DNA of 64,000 nucleotides from Azolla pinnata (taxonomy: Eukaryota > Streptophyta > Polypodiopsida > Salviniales > Salviniaceae), in contig JBBBWG010011112.1 in the NCBI GenBank assembly GCA_037176905.1, positions 54,189-118,188 on the forward strand, in the 5' to 3' direction. Shown piece after piece: positions 21,969-34,639 of this stretch (the first letter of the stretch is position 1; each line of letters begins with the position of its first letter). Below the pieces are notes generated by a model, which was given only the letters and a program-made list of their open reading frames with translations, was not told where the DNA came from and did not search any database. The translations under genes were made by a program, and so were the position numbers.

Positions 21969-24900
21969 TTATGCTCCTGGGAGGAGCTGAAGGTGTACCT
22001 GTGATGCTGCTATATACGTCACAACTCCTGCTACATATCCTGCAAAAGCAAAGCCACTTACCTGCCAAAGACAGACATATACATCAGCATTAATATATAC
22101 GGCCTTCATACATGCATACAAGGGCTTTATAACTGTATCTCTGAGCATCCACAATACTAGGTTCTCCATATGTCAGAGAAAGCCGTGAAACACAATCATT
22201 GAGGATTCATAATTGCCTCCGTCCAGTGTAGAAAAACTAGCTTGCTTGACACTGATGAATTGTTCGCAGATATGCTGTAATGGTAGTGAGAAATTTTAAA
22301 TCATTGAACCTCAATAACGTAGCAGTTAGTATTTTGAACCGGAGGGACATGCTAGCACTAAAAATCCTAGTCTACATGTCAGGAAAACCTAATGTTTAGT
22401 TGGTGGTGAAAATCATTGACCAGTCAACATTCAATGCTTTGCTGTGAGGACAGTGGAAGATATCAATTGCATCATTCATGGTATTTCAGAACAACGGAGT
22501 ATGAAATATCTCAAGCTTTTTCTAGTTAGAGCCCTCTAGAAAGGTATACGTTAACACCTTTCCAAGAGCCCTGAAAGAGATCTTTACATCTTACACTGTT
22601 TTCTTGTCTCGCAAACCAAACTGACAGAGCCATGTTACACATACACAAGTTTATTTGCACTGACCGATCTCCAACATGGAGAGAGATTTGAAACAAGGAA
22701 ACACCTTAGATGGCAGAAGATCTCCAATATGGGCCAATGCAACATGGAGAGATTTGAAACAAGGGAAGCAACCCTCAATGACATAGTGGTAAGACCAAAA
22801 TAAAGACAGATGGGGCACAAGGTGGAAAAATTGCTATCGCTCAACCTATTTTAGCCCCTTTGCCGAGACAGGAGTGTTCCTGTTCTATGACTTCTAGTAT
22901 GAGATGACGTGATGGAGGTAAAGCGACTAGTTACGGTTCTCTGCTAATGTCCTTATGTGGCTGTGTTGTCTAATAGCTTCTACTTGTGTTCTAAAGTTTT
23001 AGCAGAAACAATCCCAAGCACCGTCAGTCTTCATATTCAATGGTCTCCGTAGATACATAATGTATGCAAGCATGTAGATAGATGTCTTCTGGTTCCCCTA
23101 AAGAGTCTGGTATTAGCATATTCCGTTTGGTTACCCCATCTAAGCATGCATACAACCACCGAATCTCTCTATGTAATCTGATATTCTATTTCTACAGAGA
23201 ATGGAGAGAGTAGGTGGGTGATAGTGGACACCCTTGTTTTAGTCCGTTCATGCAAGCAATGACATCAGACAACCTATCTGAACAATGGATCATAATGCAT
23301 GCATTCCCCACTGCATATTTGTATGGGCTTCTAATGATATCAATAGAAGGTGAGAGAAAAACCTGTCCCTGACATACTAGCCCTGTCACAATTTTTATCA
23401 TCTAATCAAGGCTATCCTCACTCTAACACAAGAGCCCTTCCCTCTTCTACCTTGAGAGGATATTGCTCTTTAAGTCGAGTCTTATGAACCTCCAAAGACA
23501 CAGTAAGGAAGTGTTAAATAATTTGTTCATCTCAAATGCCTCACGAAGTTTATTATGTTAATCTAGTTTATTTCAAATGCTCAAAATGTATATTATATTA
23601 TGTCATAATTGCCCCAAAAGTGACTAATAGATATAAAGGTGATTAAATTTTCATACCTTCTTCATATACCAAAAGAAATCAGCTCTTTCCATGCCCATAA
23701 ATGCAACTCCAGCCGCAGACCCAATGATTAGAATGGAACCGCCAGTACCAGCACAATAGGCTATCAGTTGCCAGAGTTTAGAATCCATAGGCCAATCAGA
23801 CAGGTTATACATCCCCATCGATGCTGCCACAAGAGGAACATTGTCGATAACTGCAGAAGCAAGACCAATGGCACTTGCAATTAACTCTACACTTGGGATG
23901 TGTGTATCCAGATAGTTAGCTAGTTCTTGAAGAACACCGCCAGCCTGTAAACTGATCGAAAGAACTTCATTTTCAGGATGCCTCAATAAATGCAGTGAAA
24001 CAATTTGGTAAATGATGCTGTCTGAGAAACGAACCTTCCCACTGAAAGGAGGATTCCAAGGAAAAACAAAACACCCTGTGTATCTATCCGAGAAAGAGCT
24101 TGGGGTACTTTGAGTTTTTGTCTCTCAGAGTCACCATAATGGATTGCATCTGTTAGTATCCAAAGAACACCAAGCCCAAGCAGCATTCCAAGGTACGGAG
24201 GAAGACCAGTTAAAGCTTTGAAAACTGGGACAAACAGCAATGCCCCAATCCCAACACCCAAGACCAGCTTGCCCCTGGGTGCCATTTGCTCTGAAGATAA
24301 CATGGGCTTCAGTTCTTTCCCATTCACCTCACTGCAACAGTTGTCAAGAATATGAAAAATGAAAGGGAAAAACTCCAAGAAACCCTACAATACCCCTGAG
24401 GTTTTCTTTGATGTTTTTGTTATTTACTTTAAAACAAATGGACCATATAACTAAGAAATTTCAAATTTACATATAATAATAATTGCTTGAGGGAATCGAA
24501 CAAGGAGATTAACTTGGAAGCATTCAGGGATATAAAGAAAAATCGGGGCTGTTTCACACATTTTTCTAGATGAAAGTCTCTGGCACTTCATATGCCATAA
24601 ACAAGCCACTTGCCTGCTAAAGGAAAATAAAGCCAATGGAACAATCAACGAAACAGCTGATGGTAAAAACAAGTCCTGCCATACATAAAATAATGTATGA
24701 GAATAATAGTTCCTTTTAATATTTAAGTTATCACTGCCATACTATGTACGGGATTGACACCTGGATAGTTCTGACTGTGGAGACTTGCCCATGAATCCAC
24801 AACATTGTAGTTGTTACGTCTCCTATAGGGGTCCAAGCACCACCAGCATTTGCTGCAATAACTATCACTGCTCCAAACAATCTATACATGACATGTTTTT

Positions 24901-27900
24901 ACTATTAGAATACTTGTTCACTTTCCAATAAATACTGAGTCATGATTTTCTGAAAGAAATGAAATGGCAGTACCACTGGGATATATACATGGAAAACATA
25001 CTACCAAGGGACTACATTGAATCATTACTCCCTATCATACATGATACAAGTGAAAAGTAACATTAACATCTTTTAAGCAGCCAAAATGACCTATAAAACC
25101 AAACAGAATACATCTTCAGAAAATAAGCATAGCATCACGCAAGCTCTGAAAGAGGCTAGATATTTAAGAACACATGGCCCTGTGCTTAGATTGACTAAAG
25201 ATTTTTGCCTTGGAAAAATCTCCAGCATAAACTGTTCCAAAACAGAAAGAAATTCGAAACTAGGTAGGCACTTTCCAATCATTCGATCAATGCTAGACCC
25301 CTATGATTAGCCATAGAAAAAGTCCCACTCGCATATTCCAATACAACTATGTGAGCACGAAGGCAAAAGATACAGTCAAACAAATTAGTAAAAACCTTCT
25401 CAATTCTCGGTCAGGAACAAGTTTGCGAAGAAGTGACACCATCACAATTGTTGATGTCAGATTGTCGAGAATGGAGCTTAAAAAGAAGGTCACAATCCCG
25501 ATCTGCAGAAGACTCTTTCTTATTAAATGCATGTTTGAATGCCATTCAGATGAAAATAGATATTTGAATCTTTTGATTGCAGTGGGAGATTGATATACGT
25601 AAGCAGAAACCTATCTTTCCTTCGATCATCATGATGTATTTCCCAATTATCAAAGCTATAAGAGGTATCAGGTGGATGGCATTACAAAAGAAGATACAAG
25701 CTGATTCTAGATTTCAAATATAAACAGTACCCTACATTTTCAAGATATGCATGGCAAGTTTACAGATTTCTTGGCATTTACTGGAAGTCTTCATAATACA
25801 CATGGTGATCAAAATAATGCAACAAAGATGCAGGTTTGAGATCTAATCATGTGTAATTTATGCCACCACATATGAGATTCTTTTGCAAAGCCAATAACAG
25901 TGTACCATGCGTTTTTAAACGTCATTCAAGGCGTAGATCTCTCCATTTTTAAGATCCTTAAATTTCATTAAAACATTATCCACATCTGTAGAAGATCATG
26001 GTTTCACATGTTTATATTTCTCCAATTTTTACCACAAGAATGTTATTTCATGCATTGGACAGGATCCTAAAAGTATGCACGGAAATAGATGTAGCATTTG
26101 ATAGCATACCACCCATAAGAGAGTTCGAGGTTTTCGACTAGTAATTGAGTTGGTAATGAGCTTAAAGCCTTGGTGTGCATCAACAATCTCTACAATTGTC
26201 ATAGCACCTAGCAAGAAGAAAACAATCTCACTCACTTCTGCAGATGATTCTGTAAGCTGAGCAATAGTCTCATCAGGACTCGTTGCCTGCACAAGTAAAC
26301 CATGTATTAAATTCTTCTCTCATGGGCCATGTCAGCTCCATGTGCACATAATGCAATCTCTGCGAAATTTTAAGCGTTTTCTTTATTAGAAAGCACTCTT
26401 CTGACATTGTACCTATCATGTCGTATAATACATAAAAGTAAGAGAAGGTGACAGACAATACCCCAACACTACGAATGACCCACAAAGTTACAGCCATTAA
26501 AAGCCCAACTCCGCTCTTATTGAATGCAAGAGATTCCTCAAAAATAACTCCCGCATAACCTAATATGAAGACTATTATCATAGCCAGGTCCTGCATTAAG
26601 AAAAAGGGATCAGAGTTTTGCAAGAAAGAATGTGTACTAAACCAATGCAAGATGCAATCAGGAACCTGGTTCTCTGCCACCCACGAATGGTTGATTATTG
26701 CAGCTCCAGCAAGAACACCCGCACTTATAGCAATAAATTTCAGCAAATCTGTTTTGGGCTTATAGTTCGATTCATAATCAAGTGAACTCATCTCATCCAC
26801 AGAGCATAATGGATCGCAGATATCTGATGAAGTAAGACCCTGCCAGAAATAATCCTTTATCGAACTAAACAATATTCTGTATAAAGCATTATTCATTCTA
26901 AATAGAATCTTGCACTGGTTCATGCATGACTCACATTGACAAAAGTCTCAGGTCCAATTTACTAATTAATACTTATCCCTAAAGCAGTTACCAAATCATT
27001 AAGGTTATTGAGTAACTTATTGAGTAAAAATTTAATCTTGGGGCTAAATAGAGGTACTAGATATATTTATCACATGCCTCAGAATTTGAAACGCTGGAGG
27101 ACCAATAATGGATTTTATATCTTTGACCACGAAATTAATCTCTCTCCCTCCCTCCCTCCCTCCCTATTGAGCAACCAAAATATCTACATGTTTTACTGCC
27201 ATGTGAATTGAGGGATTTCATAGCTCAGCACTGAATTTCATCTAACTGACTGATCACATGCATGCATATTTATTGCTACTTCTGAAATCCAAACATGCAA
27301 TTTATGGAAAGATCCTAGACACTATTTTGAAACATGCATAAGAAAAGGAGTGATTTCTCATTGAAATCATCAATGCATGCATTAGAATCAAACATACAAA
27401 AAGGAGTAATATGAATAAAATCTCCCAAAATTAGTAGGAAAACAATTAATCGGGTGATGTTCCAGGCCATTTCAAAGGATTTCGTTTAGTGAAAGGACTT
27501 CAAATTTTCCGTTTTGAAAGGAAATGATGTAATTCTTCTAGCTAGATATGGTTCAGCACTCGCACTGAAATCAATTATGCTTAAACAGGATGGCAATAGA
27601 ATGGCATATGATGTCACTAAAAGAAGAAATGATGCTCCTTAACAGAAGGGCTTCCAGTAGCAGGTTTTGAAAATGGAAGAGACTGATTCTGCCTTGGAAC
27701 ACACAAATTATTCACTTCTACCGAAAGGATCAGACCAGCCAAAGCTTCGAATCTAAGAAAAACTTTTGGCCTCAGGAAAGCAGAATTTTACATTTATTCG
27801 GAGGACTGAATATCACAGAACCTGCAGCTCACACGAAGCTGTTGTGATCCATTTATGAATAGAGTTTTTTCTTTGTGCATGTCGTGGTTTTTTTTCTCTC

Positions 27901-28535
27901 GCAGGCCACCATCGACAAAAGTTCCATAGTTTCCTCTTCTTGCTTCTTGCTTCTTTCGATTGAATAAGGAATTGAGCTTCAACGCAATCGAACGGATTGC
28001 AAAAATGCAATTTTTTGTAATCACATTAAATACAGAACAAAAATTGCAAATTACAATGACTTTACATAGGACACAGAGAGAAAGAGAGAGAGAGGTGTGG
28101 TGGGGAGAGACGGTGAGAACTAACCTCAGAAGCATCAGATAAAGGAGGATCGCCTTTCTCTGTTGAAGAAGAAGCTCGAACGATAAGAGGATGGAAGAAG
28201 AAACGGGAGCTTGAAGAAGAAGACGAAGAAGATGATGACGATGACGGAGCGTTGCCAGGGCGGAGAAACGGAGAGTTCTTCGACCGTGCGGGGATTCCTC
28301 GCCATCTTCTCCTCCCACCACTGCCAGCGAGGACCGAATGAGGTCGAGAGGAGAAGGAAGACGAGACAAGGAGGCGAGGAGGAGACGGATCGCAAACATC
28401 TCTGCGGCAGGCACCACCACTACTCCGAGCAGAGGAGGAGGAAGGCGATGGCGAAGGCGAAGGCGATGGCGAAGGCGAAGGCGATGGCGATGGAAGCTTG
28501 GACATGTGGTGCAGAAAGGGTTGCGTCATCGCCAT
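21969..28535 (-). CDS. NHD1: chloroplast NhaD-type Na+/H+ antiporter, ten exons
   Basis: On the minus strand I infer exons 28535-28125, 26839-26666, 26590-26462, 26286-26110, 25502-25396, 24881-24761, 24675-24614, 24331-24035, 23951-23657 and 22061-21969, in consistent phase (621 residues). The N-terminus is a Ser/Pro-rich, acid-poor plastid transit peptide containing (SP)n and poly-Ser runs. The body has multiple membrane segments with NhaD hallmarks: EIVFFLLGAMTIVEIVDAH, FFLSSILDNLTSTIVMV, ANAGGAWTPIGDVTTTMLW, LGILLSVG, ASAVIDNVPLVAASMGMY and GTGGSILIIGSAAGVAFMG. The family exchanges Na+ for H+ at the chloroplast envelope, keeping stromal sodium low. The repeated LDN(L/V)TS/IDNVP segments carry the conserved Asp residues. 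Exon 7 ends CAG before GCAAGT, a GC-AG intron. Intron 9 holds a decayed LINE. Introns 1 and 9 exceed 1.2 kb. Confidence 0.93.
22660..22790. repeat. two-copy direct repeat in NHD1 intron 9
   Basis: ACATGGAGAGA(GA)TTTGAAACAAGG occurs near 22674 and 22742, with GATCTCCAA(C/T)ATGG repeated as well. Confidence 0.8.
22960..23530 (-). mobile_element. decayed LINE reverse-transcriptase fragment in NHD1 intron 9
   Basis: On the minus strand at about 23250-23210 the frame reads ACMNGLKQGCPLSPT, the well-known LINE reverse-transcriptase block (V/GxxQGCPLSPTLF). Downstream, in shifted frames, ISDYIERFGG resembles the LYIDELEEFI part that follows. Stops and frameshifts are frequent, so it is inactive. 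It has the same orientation as the host gene. Ends are not defined. Confidence 0.6.
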
Positions 28536-28995
28536 CGCCGCGACTCTGTGCGAGCTCTTCGCTCGCTCGCGATTCCTTTTCTGTTCAGACAAAAGAACAA
28601 GAGAACAAATGGCTCTCAGAATATATATATACGTATGTATGTATGTATGTACGTATACGTATATGTATTCTATACGTATAAACTACGTATGTATTTGTGC
28701 ATGTATGCATGTCTGTTTGTATTGTTATTAGTGGTCCACCGTGGATGAACTTCGAAAGAGGAAAGAGAACTGGCAGAAGAGAACTTAAGAAAATTGGAGG
28801 CGAGAGAGAGATCGGTTGATGCTAACCTGGCTTTTAATCGATGCCCCGTAACTCGGGCGATGAATGCCGGATTTGCTCTATACATACATATATATATATA
28901 TATATAGATATATACATATGTAAGAATCGGTTCAATCAAGAGAGATTTGGCATGGAAAGCACCGGATGTGTGGGATCTGCTTGGCTCGATAAGAG

Positions 28996-29034
<39 letters not shown>

Positions 29035-30191
29035 TGTATGTATATAGTCATGATGCAGATGCTGGTTTGCTGGATCCAACAGAATCACCAGTTTTGCCAG
29101 TTCCTTTTATGTGCCAAAAGATTAGTCGAGAAAAACGGAGATCCGTTGTATATATTCCATTGTGTATACCACGGTATTAAGGTTGCGTTCGGAGCGAGAT
29201 ACAGCTCGATGTACGGGCTCCCAAAGAGTATGGAGCCCAGAAGGGATAGCTTTACGGTTTAGCGGCACATGGTCTGACACCCGGTCGCTTCAGTGCGCCC
29301 GTGCTGCGTTCAGGGTGTTGTGATTAAAGAAGAAGAGGCGAAGCGCCGAGCTGGAGCAACGCGAAGACAGAGCCGCGAGATTCCGTCGAGTCCCACCATG
29401 TCCACGATGCCTCGCGCCGCCGATCGCCAAAGATAGCTGGAGCAGCTTCTCGTCTAACCGATGTCTTGCCGCGGTAGCTGTGGAGCTATCTTTAGAGGGT
29501 TCGGACGCTTGCCCCACCGTACTCGTGCATTCCTGCACTGACATTCCAGAGAGAGGGAGAGAGAGGGAGAGAGAGGGAGAGAGAATCGTCGACAGAAACT
29601 AGCCGATGATTAGTCGCGGTTTGCCGAATCCGGAAGCGATCTGACCTCCGCGTATCGAACACAGATCTACAGATTATCGCACCGACGATCTCTCGGCGAT
29701 CTGATTGCTCCAGCGGCCAGCGGCCAGCTGACATCAAGCTCGGCATGCATGCAAGCGAATCGATCGAAACCGAGCAACTACTGATCGATTCCCCTGGAGG
29801 AACTAGAAGCGACGAGACTCGCGGCAAGAAAGCATACCTGACGATGCCGTTGTAGCAAAGCAGACGATGGGCGGCAAATGGATTCCGAATATCGCTGCCG
29901 CTGCCGCCGCCGCCGTTGCCTGCCGCTCTCCAATAACGCGCTCCTTATGCTCATTCTGCCCTCTGTCCCTTACAGTTCTCTCCGCTTGTATATATGTAAG
30001 CAGGCGACACTGTGAGCTATCGAGCACTTGTATATATGTAATCAAGCGACACTATGAGCTATCGAGCACTGCCAAGTGTAGAGTACAAAACCCAGACGAA
30101 GCACTCCAGCATCTGCTTCTTATATAGCGAGAATGCACACGAGCACTTAGCACGAAATAAGTGTGTTCTATCCACAAACCAATATTGTGGG

Positions 30192-30241
<50 letters not shown>

Positions 30242-31230
30242 GATGTCAGGTTTCACACTTGGAATGCCACGTAAAGAGCTTCGTCATCTGCGCACCCATC
30301 GTCACCAGCAACACCAGGTTCTTTTGCCCCCAATAAGAGCAACAAGCTGTCGAGATCACACCCTCCTCGCTCGAATAAGTTGCAAACACAATGCTTTTCT
30401 CATGAATGCCATTTGTCCATAATGAACTATCTCTAATGTATGGAACTAGTAACATCAATAAGCGTCAAATGTTGGGCAATAAGACATATTCGATCGTGTG
30501 GGTCTCTTCGATGAAATCCTTAGCACCCCACCTTCTTATATTGCTTAGCCGATGCTTCATATTCCCATCAACATGAGCTCGATTGCCATGCTATTACATC
30601 CAAGATCATACAAAATCCGACAATTTTGCAGATTTTCTTCTGTTCTCTTCCATCGTGCATCTCTCACCTGCAAATGCAACCCGCTCGACTCGTGATCTAC
30701 ATACATGTAACCGATTACCCATTCCCGATACTTACAATTCTCGCTAAATGTAGCGAAACTTAACAGCAATTACACCAAACTTTAGCATGCCAAGCTCTAA
30801 ATATGTGTAGCATGCATGCAGCTTTGTTAGGCCTGCAGCTGAATAATCATTCACCTTCTGACAGTTGCATAACCTGAGAATAGCATCTTCATCAACCAGA
30901 ACTGGGACCAAATAGTCAACACACTGGTCTTGTTTCCTGACTGATGAGCTCGGCACAAGAAACAGACTCAGAAAAACACCAAGTCAGCAGCTGCACCAAA
31001 AATGAATAAATTGCCATTCCACTTAAGAGCAATGTAATGCTCGGATTTTATACCGAATTAATTGTTCATTTGAAAATCAGCCAAACATGTAGCAAGTCGG
31101 CGCAAATATTAGAAGGTAAAGAAACTTTACATCTGAGGCTTACGATATATAGGTTTCAAAATAGGCTGTCATTTTGCCCTTGGCAATTTTCATGATATAG
31201 AGATCAGCACTTAAAAACCCATTTCCCTTT
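28536..31230. other. intergenic between NHD1-like and YKT6-like genes
   Basis: It contains the NHD1 promoter side and the YKT6 3' side. Simple repeats: TACGTATG-type at 28623-28706, (TA)n at 28888-28905, (GA)n at 29005-29030, GAGAGAGG at 29547-29582, (CT)n at 30196-30238. A pair of near-identical 45-bp blocks (TGTATATATGTAA, GCGACACT(G/A)TGAGCTATCG) lies at 29987-30067. Minus-strand frames at 30557-30956 are not recognised. Confidence 0.5.
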
Positions 31231-34200
31231 TCAGAGGATGGAGCAACACTGATTTGTCTTCTTTGCTTGCTTGTAGAACAGCTGCATGACCACAAAAACG
31301 TTTTTTGGGAGATAATAAAAAGAACCGAGCATACACAATACCTTAAATAAATGCACACAAATACCTGTGATGCCATACTAAGGTCCGAGCTCTTTTCTAC
31401 GAGGGAATCCAGTTTTTCTCCTCTTTCAAGAACACTGTCGATAGTTTTATGCTGCAACATTACAAACCCAAAAAAATACAACATTCAACCCTCCCTTCTA
31501 TCTCTCACCCTCACAAACACAGGTTTGTTCACAAAGTGGTTACCAAGATATGCTTTGTTTCATCCAATTCCTTCTGTATCTTGAATAGTTTGTCTGCTTC
31601 ACTAGGGTTCTGCAAGGGCCAGAAAGAATTAGAGATTTGAGAGTTCTATATTAAATGTCACCACCTAACAATTTGTAGGGCTCCAAATCAAAGACCTGAA
31701 ATTTGACCAAGGCTTCATCAAGGTATGGCCAAGGATTAGTATTATCAAACTGTGTACTTTGCCATGAATTGCCAAAGGCTCGTTCATATTCATCGAGAAC
31801 CTGCAACAAATGAAGCTCTCACTGCATTTTGATGGCATCATACAATAACTTGTTATCCATCTACAACATACAATCGATCATTATACGAAACTGCAAGATA
31901 ATGAAATCAGCTGCAATTCCACAATTTATGGTAGAGTTCCATTATCATGTGAACTACCCTATTAGTACTTCTACAATTCCAATAAGTTACAGAGTTCAAC
32001 AATATAAAACATCCGTATCTTCAAATGTTAAGTACCTTGCTCACTACTGAGAAGGCACTCCTCATAGGATAATGTGCATCCACAAACGTTATACCACAAA
32101 GTCCATTCCGATTGTAAGCATGGACAATGTATTCTGCAAAGAGGGGGAATCAAAGCAACAGAATTTTCTCCATCAGATGATGTAACCATAAATGGAATAG
32201 CGGAGGATAAAAAAAAATCTATTGACTTCAAAATATTATATGTTTCAAATAAAAAAAGTGACAGAATCTTCTGATCACTGCATAATTATTCATACATCAG
32301 TATAATTTATGGAACACCTTTCTCGTACTTAGTTCTTGAGATGTTAGGCCTACCCATCATTTCTCAGGGATATTTATATTTATCACTTGAGAAATTTAAT
32401 AACTATGAATCATCATATAAATGCTAACACTAAAAAACCATAGTAATCAGGACTTATAATTTTAACGATGGATGTATGTGCTTCAGTGGGTATGAATAAA
32501 AATTAACTAGCATATTTGATAACGGATGTTAAAATAAGCCTCTAACCATGTGTACAGGCTATCCTCAGGAACTCAAACTCAGGGAAATAAATGCAGAAGT
32601 TTAACCAAGATCATGTCACCATGTGGCAGACTTGTACTTATCACATTTGAGGCACACTTTAGCTTCAAATGTGTTCTATCATGCCAATCGTCCATGTGGT
32701 CGCTGAAAAAGTAGATCTCCTTCGCTCTCCCACAATTTATCTTAAGAGATGACCCATGTGAACAGGCTATCCTCAGGGACTCAAACTCAGGGAAATAAAT
32801 GCACGAGTTTAACCAAGATCATGTCACCACTGTGGTAGACTTGTACTTATCACATTTGAGGCACACTTTGCTCAAATGTGTTATATCATGTCAATCGTCC
32901 AAGTGGTCATTGAAAAAGTAGATCTCCTTTGCTCTCCTACAATTTATCTTAAGAGATGACCCTGCTAAAAAGACAGTAGGACACTAAGTGACTGGTTACA
33001 GTAGGGTATTGTGCATATTGTCCACTACGTGGGTCCATCTCTTTTGAAGGATCAATGACAGATATTGAAAATGCCTACTGAAATTTCTCTCAAATACCCA
33101 AGTAGGATCTATAATGGGCTTTCCCAACCCTAGAATTTGAAGAAATGAATGATTTCTCCTCGCAAGCATAAAGAATATACAACGGTCATGAGAACGCTAT
33201 AAAAGGACTCTAGAAACCATCCAGCATGCTATCTTTTCATTTAGTAGGACACAAATATGAGACACAGTAAAGGAAACGTAGTTACTGAATTCATTTGTGG
33301 AACATATACAAACTCAAGGAGGAAAATAGCTTTCTAGTCTGTTAATTGGACTTGAGATGATATAGCTTAGTGGTTAGCATGTAATAATATGTCCCATGGG
33401 TCAAATTTCACCTCTTTGTGGAAGTTAAAACTTCCTATTCTAATCTATCCTATTCTATCTCAACATAACTTTAAAACATATGATTAACCTGTTTTCCAGA
33501 CTATCGATCCCAGGGTATTCTCCACTCCTGAATTTCATTTCAGTGAAAAGCTTCCAAAACACATAACATCAAAATTGTCTTGCAAGTGAGTATCTCAATC
33601 TACAGAAAGTGTCTCACAAGAAATACGAAATATGTACGTGTTCATGGTGATCCTTAGGATATTCTTCACATGGTTGTCTTAAGCCTAGTCATACATCACA
33701 CATGTAAGTTGCCATACATCACAAAGTGAAAACGTAAGTTGTCTTAGGCCTAGTCATACATCAAAAAGTGAAAATGCAAGTTGTCTTTGGCCTGGTCATC
33801 CATCACGCATGCAATTAAAATACTGTTAGCTCTCCTAGTTATAATTGAGATACACCATAATGGATGTTCAGAATACAAAATCACCCATGCATCTTAGGCA
33901 AAATAACCCATTCATTTTCCTTGCAGCCTTGCCAAACTTGAGCTATGATCTACAGTAATTGTTCGCACTATAACAGTAACGGTATCGAGTTAGCAGGGCG
34001 ATCGAGGGGGTCTTCCTTATCTAGGAGTCATCATCTCCCAGGATCGTGGATGCCTACTAGTGTTGCACTGAGAAAAGAGTGCCTTCCCCAAATATAAAAC
34101 ACTGTCTTTGTTTATCCAAGCCCTTCAATTCCCCATTATTTCAACCAAACAAATGGTCAGCAGAGAGAGAAAAGAAGGATTTGTTCGTGTCAGGTGAAGA

Positions 34201-34639
34201 AACCATAGGATGCTCAAACACAAAATATATATTGTTTCTTGGAAGGCCAGCTAACTGCATTCCAAGTTACCCAAAAAAAGGAAAGCCATCTCGACACAAT
34301 AAAAGGAAAAAACAGATTTTTTTTGCAGAATTGAGACACATCGCCAATGATCAGCTGACATCGCATGAGATCTATACCCGAGACAACACATACTAAGCAC
34401 AAGTTACAGATAAGAGGAGGAGAAGAATCAGAAAAGGCACCTTCTTGCTGTACAGATTGGCGTTGGCCAGATGGGGTTCGCTTTGCTATGGTACGAGCAA
34501 CAAAGACTATGAATTCCTTTGCACTTGAGCGTTGGAAGTATCCGAAATGGCTCACATCAGATGCACTCGCGAGGATCTTCGGGTCAGATCCAGCATCAAG
34601 CCCAGAGCATTTCAAGATGAGAATGGATGTGATCTTCAT
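31231..34639 (-). CDS. YKT6: YKT6 family R-SNARE (longin), six exons
   Basis: On the minus strand the exons are 34639-34441, 32133-32036, 31800-31696, 31609-31544, 31451-31365 and 31281-31231, all phases consistent, giving 201 residues, close to the usual 199. An N-terminal longin domain (MKITSILILKCSG, EFIVFVARTIAKRTP, GQRQSV, HYPMRSAFSVV, NPWPYLDEALVKF) is followed by the SNARE motif (TIDSVLERGEKLDSLVEKSS) with the zero-layer Arg at residue 166. The C-terminus CCSIL carries Cys197 and Cys198, matching the palmitoyl and prenyl sites of YKT6, which has no membrane segment. YKT6 acts in Golgi, vacuolar and autophagic fusion. Intron 1 (2.3 kb) contains several local duplications. The gene is divergent from the DCI1-like gene 0.8 kb away. 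Confidence 0.95.
32547..32961. repeat. 208-bp tandem duplication in YKT6 intron 1
   Basis: Copies at 32547-32754 and 32755-32961 are head to tail and about 90% identical by eye. Each begins CATGTG(T/A)ACAGGCTATCC and ends CTTAAGAGATGACC. There are small indels near TCACCA(C)TGTGG and TTTAGCTTCAAATG. Confidence 0.95.
33672..33812. repeat. short tandem array in YKT6 intron 1
   Basis: Three to four units of about 28-45 bp share TTGTCTTAGGCCTAGTCATA, CATCA and AAGTGAAAA(C/T)G(T/C)AAG. Confidence 0.85.

Noticed and set aside
21969-28535. Horizontal transfer of a bacterial NhaD gene
   Set aside because: NhaD-type chloroplast antiporters are conserved in plants, and this copy has nine introns and a transit peptide.
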